Positions 53,198 through 64,000 of a DNA stretch of 64,000 nucleotides are shown one piece after another. The position numbers and the translations under genes were made by a program. Source of the DNA: Lasiosphaeris hirsuta (taxonomy: Eukaryota > Ascomycota > Sordariomycetes > Sordariales > Lasiosphaeriaceae); assembly GCA_030549175.1 (NCBI GenBank), contig JAUKUA010000003.1, positions 992,001-1,056,000 of the forward strand, written 5' to 3'. Every line of letters starts with the position of its first letter. The stretch's first letter is position 1. Under the pieces are notes generated by a model. That model was not told the origin of the DNA, did not search any database, and worked only from the letters and a program-made list of their open reading frames with translations.

Positions 53198-55222
53198 CGA
53201 TTGTGTTTGAGCTACCCCCCCTATCCGTTTTCTTTTGCTCTATGTGTATCTCTATCTCATGATCTTATCATCAGTGTTACAAAAGGCTTGATTGACTTAT
53301 CTGCTTATGTTCCTACAACTGACTTGAGTGATGCTGACATACGATGCTGGTATTCCCCTGTTGACTTGCGACGGGTTTGTTAACTCGACAGTACAACAGG
53401 CCTTCAGGGGCAACCTTCCCCTCATGACCCATGACGGATAGACACGAGTTGACTTCCTTAAGAGTGAATCCGTCGACACCATCTCCATATATATATCTAT
53501 GGGGTGTCTGTATCTAGCTCTACCTACCAACGCTATCCGTGTCGATGTTATTTGCGCCATGGGCTGATGGCATGAGCTACCGTAGCGGCCAATCTAGCCA
53601 CCCCCCTTCCCGGAGGTTTGGGGATGTTTTCCCTCACTAGCCCAAATACCTTGATGAGCAGGACCCTTTTCCAACTGCCACCAGCCTAGCCCCGACTCCT
53701 CGGGCAGGCAAACCTTATTCTCGAATGGAGCGACGCTTCGTCCCGTCTGCGACGAACCCAAACCAGTTCACTTGTCAAGACCGATTCTGCCTTCCAGGGC
53801 GATCGCGCTATGATATACCCCTGATGCCGAGATCGGAGGATACTGTTCAGAGATTTCCAAGAGACGCGGTCATGTGTGGTAGGCCAGTCCGGGAGTCCGG
53901 AGAACACAGCCATCATCGCCAGTCGGCCCTCCGATCGTGCCGACCGAAACCTTCTCGCCAGCCACACCCAATCCTACTGTGCCATCGACCTGAAGTATCC
54001 CCCATGGAGATAGCCAGAAGTTTCTACGTGAGCCCAGGGATGAGACGAGTGGATCAAGACAAGAGGCGGAGGAGCTTCGTGCATGGGTACAGACGAGACG
54101 ACGACGACGACGACGACGACGGCGGCTCCAGCCGCAGCGCCAAACTAGATCCTTCCCCTTCTCCCCTCTCCTCTCTCCCCTCGCCCCTCGCGAATAACCT
54201 CGCCGGCAGGTCGCAGATGGGGCCTAGAACTCAAACCAGGGTTGACGGCCCCCATCTGGCGCGAAGCCTGTCTGCCGGTCTGGCTAGCTAAAGACGACGA
54301 GACGACAAGCCAACCAAGTGTAGCAGATGCTTAGAATGCTTTGCTCTCTTACCTGCTTCCTGCCGTGACTGAAGTTTGCCTCCCCCTCCCCCCCCCCTCC
54401 CCCCCCTCTCACCCAAGCCCAAGCCCAACATGATACATCCGTTTCCCTTCCCTCCCCCCCCCGCTCACGCGCCCTAGCATAACCCCTCAAAGAACAGGGA
54501 AATAGCATGTTGTGAGGGCAGCGCGATCGAGAAAGAGGGGGAATGAGGAGGAGAATGGGCGGTCAGCCCAGCCTAGCTGCAGCGTCAGCCCACACACACA
54601 CCCCCCAATCTGCCCCCCAGCCCAACTGCAAAGACGAAGTTCGGGGCTATGATTCGACCAGCACAAAGTCCCTGTTTCTGTGAGTCTTCTCTTCTGTCGA
54701 GGCCTGGCGGCCTGGGCCACAGTCCAGGCGGGACGCCGGCAAACAACTGCCGTCCTGTCCTCTGGCCTCACCAGATCAGATCAGATCAATCCAACATCAA
54801 CAAACACGCACTCACACATGGACACACAAGCGAGAGCCCGCTTAGTAGCTTGGCTGCGCGTGCTGCTCTGCCGCTGACGCCCTGCCTCCCGTGCTATTCC
54901 CCGCCCCGTAGCCCCAGCCCATCACCAAACGCGTCTCTGCCTCTCCCTCTTCCCCTCACAGCCCCCCGAGCCTAAGCCGATATGCTGCGTACTGCGTGCC
55001 GCGTCTCGCGTACATGGCCGCTTGGTCACAGGCAAGTCAGCCAGCAGTGCTCTCAGTCAAGTCAGTCAGTCTCGAGCAAACAATCGCGGCCAGAATCATT
55101 CCCCAACCATCTGCCGGCTCAAGACCCTCCCTGTCCGTCCTCCGCACCCCGTAAGCAGACACATTTTTCCGTCCTTTTCCCCAGGTCAGTGCCGCCCACC
55201 TACCTTTAGGGGGTTGGACCGA

Positions 55223-55223
<1 letters not shown>

Positions 55224-55259
<36 letters not shown>
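55224..55259 (+). repeat. (CTG)12 trinucleotide repeat
   Basis: Twelve perfect CTG units; read as CAG on the minus strand it lies in a short Gln-run frame with no other coding support. Confidence 0.95.
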
Positions 55260-58200
55260 ATGGTTGAGGGGAGCAATGCCCAACCCCAACTCTGTCTCTG
55301 TTCCCGCAACGGAACCAATAGTTTGATAAACACGCAGCATCTTCAGATAAACAGCAGCAAACAGAAAAACATATCGCCGGTTTCGGCAATCCCGGCCCTC
55401 CGGACCAACCCGACTGCAGCAAAACCTTCTAGCGGAGAGAGGGACCCGAGCCAGCACGGACAAGAAACGGCGTTTTGTCTCAGCGGCGCGCGCTTGTCTT
55501 TCTTAGGGTCTCAAGAAGTTCAGGCAAGACAGGCCCAAAGGTACGGGTCTTTTTCTCCCCCCCCGCCAAGTCCCGCCTGGCCTCAGCGCGCGCGACAGAA
55601 CAACTCGTAGAAAGACCAAAGTAGCTCCATCAGCCAATCTAGTAGCAGTAGACACCGGCGAGATTGCGTGCGCACTACCAAAAGGATTCACCCACTACCC
55701 CGAGCTCCTATCGATGTCGTCCTCGGCCGGCGGCGCGGGGAGTAGTGGAAAAGGGAGGAAGGGGGCCTAGGAGGGGGGCTCGGACCCCGTCAGCTCAGCT
55801 TCCTCCCCCTAAGCTACGGTAACCCTCCGAACCAGCCGAGCGTAGCGCCCGTTCCCGCCCATCCGCGCAGAGGAGAGAGAGGCGCCGCCGCCGTCGTGCA
55901 GAGAGACACCCGACCGGCCTCCCCCCCCCTCCGCCTAGTAAGGAAAACCGTAGCGCCTTCCCCAACTAGACCAACCGGGGCTGACGCCAAACTCCAAACA
56001 CCAGCGCCGCCCGCCTCTATCACCCATCTTGCCGTCCGCGATCGACAACTTCCCTAAACTCCTGGTTGGGACGTCGCCTAACAAAGCCTTCGGGTGAAAC
56101 TTGACTAATAAAGCCCGCACATTGGATGGTACCAACGGAAGAGAGACACTTCTCAGTCAGCTATTGCCCCGAGACTTTTCATACACCTCGCATATCAATT
56201 CCTCATTGGCCCGCGCCTCATCACCATAACACAGGACACTGTCGAGTCACACAGTACTTCGCCCAGCTGCAAACAACTGCCCCTGAACCGTCCACTCCCA
56301 ACCAAGCCTGGTCCACAGAGCCCATACAACCCCCCAAAACACTACACGTGTAGTCCTCCCTTGCATCTCATAGTAGGTCAAGACTAAAGCCCCCGGGCTA
56401 TAGGGGCCGTAGACTAGTCCAAGCATGCCTCCCATTTCGTAGGCCGTAGGGCAAGCCGACACTACCGGCCGCTCGCATACCTGCTCCCTAAAAAAAAAAA
56501 ACCATCTCAGGCACAGCCAATGATCACCGCCACCGGCAGTAGCGGTGGACAAAGCCCACTGGCAGGACGTTCCATTTGCGGGCATATCTGCGCAGCGGAA
56601 ATCTGGCGGTCAAAAAGCCCGCTGGACTTGCCCATCCAGTGGCCATGCGAGATCGCAGCCAGGAAAGCCGATAGCTAAGCTAAAAAATCCTTTTGCCACT
56701 ACCGCGGATGGCTGTGGTGACACCACATCACCCAGCAGCAACGTGTATGCGGTGCCAGATGCAATCTCTCGACGGGGGTAGGCACCGTAGGGAAGGGGGG
56801 GGGGGGGTATCAGCGCCGGCCAAGCAGAAAGCATCCTTTCCCATTGTTGACAGACGCCACCGGCCCACTGCAGAGACCATGGTCATGATGAACTCGCTCG
56901 CCACGGAGCGATGGCTCCACGAGATGGCGATGGGGACCAAGAACCAGTCCGGCGCCGGCACCGACACTGCGAGAACGCAGCAACCCGGGCGGCCGGCTGG
57001 CCTCCTCCCTCGGCACCCTACTCGACGAGATGGGGGCGCCGCGACTCGGAAGCCCTATGGGTGACGCCAGCCATGCCTCTGGGCGGATCGAGCAACCCCA
57101 GCGCGATCTTGGATGCATCTCTGGGGGCTGGGCCGTCGAGGTCCCGGCTCCACACAGGCATCATAGGCACCAGATCACCCAACCCACACCGCAGATGCTC
57201 ACCGTAATTCCATCTCGGAGCCAACCAGACCCCGGGTAGCCTGTTCGGCTGGTGCTGGGCGCGTTTCTCTCTCCCTCACCGCCATGTGAAGCCCGTTCCA
57301 GCGAGCAATCCCAGGATTTCCAGGCGCCAATCAAGGGGGAGAGGCGGAGAGACAGTGAGAAAGAGAGAGCCTCCTCGTGCGGGGCAGAGGGGAGGCCGCT
57401 ACCTGCGGGCCATCCTTCTGGGCCATCTCGGCCACCCAGCACTTGCTGGAAGCATAACAAGAAGGGAGCTTGGGGGTATACGATCAGATAGCATCTCGGC
57501 GCCCCGCTTTCGTGCAGTCGAGGGGTAGACGGGTGGTTGAAGCCGGCTCGACGGCATCTGATTTGCTCGAGGCAGACTGACGGGAAACAGAAGGAAAAGT
57601 GGGACGGGCAGGAACTGAGTGAGCCCGTCGCGCCCATCGACTGGTAGGGAGCAGGGAGAGCTGGGAGGGTGTGGCAGCCCAAAGCAACGTGCTAATGCAA
57701 GCACTTAAACACACACGCGCATATCTTGGCTCTTTGTGAGCAGCGAGCCTGTCTCGTGTGAAAGCCTGTGTCGGCCCAGCCGCTAACGGTCCTCGCGAGC
57801 GTCATGGCACAGGCGGGCTGGGCGGACAGGCAAATGGCCGTCGATTCGCTCCGAGGCAGCCTTCCGTCAACTATCTCTGGACTCTGGACTCTGGACCCGT
57901 GAGCCACAGCTTGGCAGGCCTTGCGGCAGGTCGAGGCTGATCCCATGGGCTCCCCCGTGGGTGAGTGGTCGCCACCGGCGTCATGCAGAGGCGCGTGCTA
58001 CTGCGTACTGCGTAGTACCGTAGCGTTCTGTCGTCGGTGTCTGTTGCAACAATGCAACAAGAAACATGCGGCAATTTTTTTTCTGCTTTCTCGAAGCCAG
58101 GATCAGCGGGAGGATCGGGCGATGCTTGACCAACCACAGCGGGCGCCCGTCGCCCGGTGCTGAGGAAGCAAAAAAATGTCGAGGCGTCATCACCATTGCT

Positions 58201-61200
58201 GATTCACTGGGGCTGCTCCAGGTACCAGCCCCTCTCCAATGAAAGCGTCTCGCCAGGCCCACGAGACGGAATGTCTCCGGTCCGGGAGCTCTGCGAGGCC
58301 TAGAAAGATAGGAGAGAGAGCAATCACCCGATCACCAGCCCTCTGAGCCTTCCCACCCCCCCGCTGCCAAACAAAGCAGCAAAAGCCGTCGAGCCATCAG
58401 CCACCTCTCCCACTTCTTCTGCGGCAAGGCCAACCGGAGAGACAAGAGGAAGTAAAAAAGATGCCGAATGCCTTTTGCTTTTGTGTCATCCGCGCCCCTT
58501 GACCCTTGCAGCGGTCAGCAGCAGCGCAGCAGCGCAGCAGCGCAGCAACGGCGCGATCTGGCGGACGGTCACTCGCCCGCCGTCTTGACGATTTGCCCTT
58601 GCCTTGCCTTGCCTTTGCCTTGTCGAGCTGAGTCTGGACGGGGTTGGACTGACTTTGTTTTGGTCTTGCGCTGGGCCCGAATGGACCAAGCGAGTAGACG
58701 ATCGGGAAGGAAGCAGGAAGGGAGCTAAGCAGGAAGCAGGAGGCAGCAAACAAGCAGCAAGCCGGTCGGTCGCAGCAGCAGGATTCAACGCACACAACAA
58801 AAGATGTCGAGGTTGGGCTCCAACCCAAAAGATCAAGACACTGTTTCCGCTCTCCAGCCAGGCAGGCCTGGCCACCTGCAAGGAGGGGGTTACAGACTGA
58901 CAGTGGGCGACAAGGTGGGGACGGCGGGGAAGCTAGAAGGCTGGGGCACGGGCCAATCCCCTAGCCCAAGTCCAAGGCACATGTTCGATGGGAAGAACGG
59001 TCAGCCAAAAGAAAAGTTGCAGAACACACACACAACAACAACAAACAAAAGGAAAATCGAACGACCCAAAAGCGGCACTGGAAGGAAAAAGAGGCAGCGA
59101 CGCTAGTCCGTCCTCGCCCCGTCTCTGCGACGAAGCAGGAATGAGGATTCGCCCTGGCGAGCCGTCATCTTGCCCCAAAGGGTGTGAATCTTCCGAGTGC
59201 CCTTCCCTCAAAACATCCATCTCTCTCACTCTCTCGCTCGCTCTCACAAACGACCCGCATTGCAGGGCGCGCAAGCAAGAAGCACGCCCCATCCCGGCCT
59301 CGCCTGCATGGGCCTCTCGCGGCCTGCCGTTGGCCTGGCGTGGCCGTCGCCCTGCACGCCCGAAAAGTAAGGCGAAGTGGCTTCTAGCCCCTGCAGCCAA
59401 TCACCGCACCCAACACCCCCGCGAAGGAACCCCCCCATTCCCCCCAAATCGTCCGTCCACACCTCGGCCGTGGCGCCAGAGAAGACGAAGAAAGTGCTTG
59501 GGCAAAGCAAGAAACACACACACAACCCCTCCATCCGCATCACCTCCATCTCCCACCGCCTTGCGGTCAAGAATCCGTGTGGTTTCCGTTCCCAAAATCC
59601 GATGGCCCACAGCCATTGCGATAAGCCCATCATCCAGCCCCTAACCCGGGCTTGCCCATCAGCGCCTACTTCTTGCTGCTGCCGGCTGGCTCTCTGTGCC
59701 CACCCCCTTCCCCCTCCCCCCGAATGGGAAAGGGGAAAAAAAGCCCTGGTGACATCTGACAGGCGCACTTGCCCGCCGGCTGCGTGACATTCCCTGGGCT
59801 ATCACTCCCCCATCTCAGCAGCACCACACGTATTTCCCAGGTTTTCAGACACCAAGCATGCACACTACGTACATACCCCCACTCCATGCCGTTCAGGCCT
59901 CTCTTGCCTTGGTGCCTTGCCCTGCCCGAGGAAAGGAAACAAGTGGTCCGCCAGGACTGGGTTGCTTCCGCCTCCCAGGCTTTGGAATCCTGCCCCCGTG
60001 GATGGCTCAGTGAACAGTAGATCGCGAACGCCGGCAGCATGGTGAGCCCATCACGTGGAACCTCTGCCCACCATCGCGTCTCTCCACCACTGTGTGGGTA
60101 AAAAAAAAAAAAAAAAAAAGTGCCGTTGAAGATAGGATAGCGCCGGCCCAGCACGGCATGGCGATCCTCATGAGGCGCATGCACTCCCATCACAGTCAGT
60201 CCACCATGGATAGAGGATCGCAACATAGGCAAAGCAAGCAAAGCACAGTGAAACCAACAGTGATCTAGTGTGTGTGTTCTCAAGCTTTCTCTTATTGTGC
60301 GCCAGAGGCTTCAGGCAAGCTGCTCTATAGCTGCGGCTTGGTCTAGATCCTCCTTCACCCTCTGCGGAGCACCTCTTGGGGGGGGGACATTATCAATCTA
60401 CTCGATCGACCATGAAGCCCGCAAAAGCCTCCCGCAGAGGGGAAAAAACGTATTGATGTTGCGATGGCTATGCCAAACGCAATGGGCTATTGACCCAGGG
60501 TAATGTCTAATATTCTCGTTGTCCCGTCTCTCATTTTTCATCCCTCCTTTCAATAAAACAAAGAAAGAGGGGCCAAAAGGGTCTTCGTAAAACCCACGCC
60601 AGAAAAGCAACAAGAAGTACCAGACGCCGCATCCTGTCGATCGTCGTCGATATGAAGAGTTTTTTTTGCGCGTGTTCGTCGTCGCCGGCCAACACAAAAG
60701 AGCTGCCAAAAATAGGGAGGGGAGGGGGTATTAAAGTCGAGTAAAAATGTGGCTGCGTCCAAAAAAAAAAAAAAAAAAAAAGATCATCCCCTCCCGGGTT
60801 TCTCTGGTCCCAGTGCCCAGAATTTGCTCGAACGCCTTGTCTTGTATCCCCCTGCGCCGAAAACAATGCTTCCGCCGTTCCCAAAGTGTGCAAAAATATG
60901 TCCAAGCAAAAGCGAAGGTTGACGTCCCCCGTCCCCTCATTGCCACAATGGGGTCTTTGAACCAACTCCTCGCTACAAAAACAAGACAAATGAAATGCAA
61001 AAAACAAAAGCACCACTGTCTCATCGTGGTAACCGAAGCGGCCCCCCCCCCAAAAAAAATACAAGCGTAAAAAGTAATGTATGAACAAGAAGGGCTCCGG
61101 TTGATGAAAAATTTGTTGTTAGGGCTCTTCAGTTCGCATCCCATGGAGTCTCCTGAATCGGTGCAAGGATCCAGTGGGAAAGCGCAAGTTGGGGTATAAA

Positions 61201-61339
61201 CCCCGATATTTTTGCGGCCCTCTCCCTTGGAGGGGCTGCTTAACGTTTGTCGGTTGATTCCGAAACTCGGCACCGGGTCGAGACGATAGGATTCTAGTCA
61301 AGAGGTGGGGTCGGGTTCGCAATGGCACAAGCGTTGGAG

Positions 61340-62990
61340 CTAATAGCAGCCTTGCATGTGGGCGGTAAACATAGGAACCTGATAATGAAACGGGACCGGG
61401 TGGTGGAGCGGGGGCGCAGGTGGTGGTTGATACTTCATCCTCTCCCAGAGAAACTGTTCGTTGAACTTTGGTGCGCACATGGGCTGGATAGGGACTGTCA
61501 TGGGTTGGATAGGGTCCGTGATGGGCGCCGCAAATGGATGATGCAAGTATTCCTGGCGGAATGGCTCCTCCGCTTCGTAAATGGCCGGCTCCCCGAGCGG
61601 TGACTGCTGCTGGGGTGGCGGTGTCTTCACCTCCGGAATGTCCTCAATGAAATCGTCGTCGTCAAAATCTTCGATGCTGGAACAGTTCGAGGTAAGGGAT
61701 CCGTTGTCGGACGAGCATGAAGACCCTCCGTCCGACATGGAGTCGGAGGAGGCAGGGGACAGGGGCGCGTCGTACTCATACTCGTCGTCGATGGTCGCGT
61801 CCTCGCAGTTCGTGGTGTTAACGTATACGGTGTGGTCTGGCGATGCAGGCGGGGATGGCAGCATGGCGGCCGGCTGCTCGGTGAACCTGGTGCACGCGAG
61901 AACCCTAGCCCGCAACTCGGGCAGGGTAATCCTCTGGTCAGGGTCCCGCGTGAAAATCCGCCCCAGAATGTCGTTCAGTTCATCCGACAGGGGTAGGATT
62001 GTCTTCAAAAAGCCCTGGCTTCTGGTGTACGCTCGGTACGTGGAGTCCTCAACGGATGCTTGCTTCCACGGGTTGCGTCCACAGGTGAGGTTCACCAGAA
62101 TCACTCCAAGGCTCCAGACGTCATTGGGGGCGCAGTAGTAAAATGGCCTCCTTGAGGAATGGTCCAGGCATTCTAGAGAAGAGGAAAAGAAAAAGGGTCA
62201 GTTGGATGCTGGTGGGGTGGGAGAGGGGGACAGGGGGGAAGAGTATCGCGCCTGGGTTGAGAGCCGAGAGAAGAGGGAAAATAGACCAGACAAAAAACCT
62301 ACCTGGTGACATGTAAAAGGTCGAGCCGCATCCATAATCTTCGGAGCGATCATTCGCGGTGGCCAGGCCAAAATCTGCCAGCTTGACAGTCTCGCCGCGG
62401 TCCGAAACGAGAATGTTTTCCGGCTTCAAATCCCGGTGATAGATCCCCAGGCGGTGGCAGTGCTCTACAGCATCCAGAATCTGGAGAAAGACGCTCTTGG
62501 AGAGCTCATCCTTACCCACATATTGCCCACACTCGGTGATGTTGAAGAACAAATCACCCTCCGGGCAGTACTCCAAGATGACGTAGATGCAGTCGGGATT
62601 GTCGATGATCTTCAACATCGAGACCACATTTGGGTGGGCCGAGGCACGGTAGTGTAAACGTATTTCCCTGTTTTGGAAGGAGAGTTGGCGGCGGTCCAGG
62701 GGCGTCCCATCCGCGTTGAATTTGCTGAGGCATTTGACCGCATAGCGGACGTTGTCCTTAATGTCGAGGGCCGAATAAACCACTCCATATGCGCCGGTTC
62801 CCAGGATGCTCCTGAGTTGCAGCGTCGTCGTCAAAAAGGTCCCCAGCCTCTCCTCAGGCGCTACCGGGACATAGCGCTGGCAGGATTGTTGGGCGGCAAT
62901 GTGGTGATGGCTCTGGATTGCACCGCACTGCTGCTCAAATGTTGGCGAGGCTGGCGGAGTGGGATATCCGTACACTGCGGCATGCTGCAT
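61340..62990 (-). CDS. Ser/Thr protein kinase, Ran1/Ksp1-like, two exons
   Basis: Structure is complement(join(61340..62172,62303..62990)), 506 aa. ATG 62990 ([20 protein letters not shown]). The kinase domain begins near residue 55: Gly loop GTGAYG (64-69), Lys86 in 'YAVKCLSK', Glu in '[18 protein letters not shown]', catalytic loop HRDLKPEN (185-192), DFG (206-208), and SPE (228-230) split by a GTAGGT..TCTAG intron of 130 nt in phase 1. Exon 2 continues '[20 protein letters not shown]' and ends the lobe near '[14 protein letters not shown]'. The C-terminal 150 residues are acidic Ser-rich, then Pro/His-rich. The insert-free domain and 'SAHPNVV..H..ID' pattern fit fungal Ran1/Pat1/Ksp1/Sks1 kinases, which govern nutrient, meiotic and TOR-linked decisions (known for yeasts). 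All key residues are intact. Confidence 0.9.
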
Positions 62991-64000
62991 GATCCGGGCT
63001 CCTCTCGAATCTCGAATTGGCTAACTCCGTTCTCAGGCTTGACTTTGGCTTGGGTCCTCTGTTTCTCTGGCTCTGGGCGTTCAAATGCTCCGGGAAGGGA
63101 GAAAAGGAAACACAGCACAGAAAGTGAGGAAACGGGGACGGAATCCTGTCTTTTTTCTTCTCCACGGGAGTGGGGATCTCTAATCCAAAAAGGAAAACTG
63201 ATGAAAAGAAACGGTCCTGTTTTTCTTGTTCCGGGGCGGAAAGGCTCTGGGAGATCTCCTCCTAGGGGCGATAATCCGTGTCCAGGGTCGGGTCGCAATA
63301 ATAAGACGAGTTGACGTCGAGTGAACGAGTCAAGATTGGGAGATGTGTCGTCGCCTTGGTTGGGTATCAACGGGGCATGGGAAGCTGATGAGAGGCTTAT
63401 GGAAAGCTCGTGGGGTCGGCGGGGGTGAAGGGCGACGGTGAGGGACAGACTCCAGCGACCAGGGCAGTCGGTAGGAGAGAGAAAGGGTAGAGTTGAATGA
63501 GTGTCGAGAATTGGGCGTCGTGGTGGTGATGTGGTGATGGGCAGACAGGGACAGGTCTGATGCGGGCTGGATGTCGTTGATATTTGTCGAATCGTCGATA
63601 GCACGGCCCAGCAGCCCAGTGGCCACCCTCCTCCTGCTCGCTCTGCCGCCCCGTTCTGTGTCAAAGAAGGGTACCGGGGTACCAGCAGCACTTGCGTGCC
63701 CTCGAATTGCGCGGTTTGGGTGGCTTGATTGGTCCCGGTCGCCCCATGCCCCATGCCCCATGTCAGACTTGGTCTGTCCACCCTTCGTTTGCGAGGGAAC
63801 AGAAAGGTACGTATCTGGCGGGCTTGGCTGGTGAGCACAGGCCAGCACAGGCCAGCACATCCTGTCCTGAGACCCATGGGACCCATAATGCGGCATCCTG
63901 GCCTACACTATTCTTAATCTGCGGTGCGCGGCACTAGCTTGGAAGGGGAATGGTGTGGGTCGAGTGTGGTGTGGGTGTGGTGCGTGCGGTCCTTCGTCGT
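62991..64000. other. upstream region of the kinase gene
   Basis: A long Pro/Ser-rich minus-strand frame (63886-62861) overlaps the kinase start in another frame and reads as leader/promoter sequence. No independent gene seen before the window end. Confidence 0.5.

Larger units (their letters stand above)
52952..61339. other. 8.4-kb gene-poor stretch
   Basis: No reading frame here shows a domain, signal peptide, membrane segment or consistent splicing. Sequence is C/T-rich and low-complexity. Marked features are an (ACG)n run of about 8 copies near 54097-54120, (CTG)12 at 55224-55259, A tracts at about 60099-60119 and 60761-60782, and several C runs. It may hold long untranslated regions, noncoding transcripts or regulatory DNA. 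Confidence 0.45.

Noticed and set aside
55037..55463. Gln-run frames over the CTG repeat
   Set aside because: Exist only because of (CTG)12; flanking residues are not protein-like.
59666..60283. 205-aa minus-strand frame in the gene desert
   Set aside because: Contains a poly-Phe from an A/T tract and no recognisable domain.
62861..63886. 341-aa minus-strand frame overlapping the kinase start
   Set aside because: Pro/Ser-rich, no domain, overlaps the kinase N-terminus in another frame; best read as leader/promoter.
1..64000. CRISPR array, operon, tRNA or rRNA genes
   Set aside because: No regularly spaced repeats, no GGTTCGA-type B box with matching stem, and the gene structure is eukaryotic throughout.

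Overview
This window is nuclear DNA of a filamentous ascomycete, most likely a Pezizomycotina species such as a Sordariomycete (inference). The genes are GC-rich. Their introns are short (51-130 nt), with GTRNGT-type donors, CTAAC/CTGAC-like branch sites and YAG acceptors. The gene families are typically fungal: HET domain, fungal rhodopsin-like/Pth11-like membrane protein, DUF3433, DUF8021, PAQR/Izh, a TFIIIC Tfc6-like WD40 protein and a Ran1-like kinase. No tRNA, rRNA, CRISPR or bacterial-type operon was found. All names come from reading motifs by eye; no database search was run.

Layout. 1-5.4 kb is a gene graveyard: a possible DUF7580-like remnant, a doubly deleted MDR oxidoreductase and a GMC oxidoreductase pseudogene, around one intact 8-cysteine secreted protein. 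5.9-12.7 kb carries a weak ORF, a large membrane protein, a Pro/Gly/His-rich glycine-zipper protein and a two-exon membrane protein. 12.7-21.7 kb is repeat-rich: a 506-bp MULE-type MITE with a perfect 9-bp target duplication sits inside an older repeat, followed by a five-exon rhodopsin-like gene, an ankyrin pseudogene and a decayed MULE with transposase motifs. 21.9-32.6 kb holds a DUF8021 secreted protein, a HET remnant, a HAD hydrolase, an aldo/keto reductase, a large HET pseudogene and an HSL-type alpha/beta hydrolase. 32.9-42 kb has a third MULE-family copy, a broken kinase-like gene, a defensin-like secreted peptide and a five-exon DUF3433 gene. 42.2-49.3 kb contains a heavily eroded gene joining a lectin/propeller-like part to a helical pore-former-like part, then the intact TFC6-like and PAQR genes. 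49.3-64 kb is gene-poor. It holds one secreted protein built of two 70-residue repeats bounded by Lys-Arg (a Kex2-processed-repeat candidate) and a Ran1-like kinase.

The housekeeping-type genes (HAD, AKR, TFC6-like, PAQR, kinase) have clean reading frames. Accessory and secreted genes lie among transposon remnants and pseudogenes, as in repeat-rich compartments of fungal genomes (inference). Four breaks in three otherwise good genes (6820-9176, 10102-11182, 31516-32599) each fit the loss of exactly one base in a G/C homopolymer. That points to sequence error rather than biology and should be checked first.
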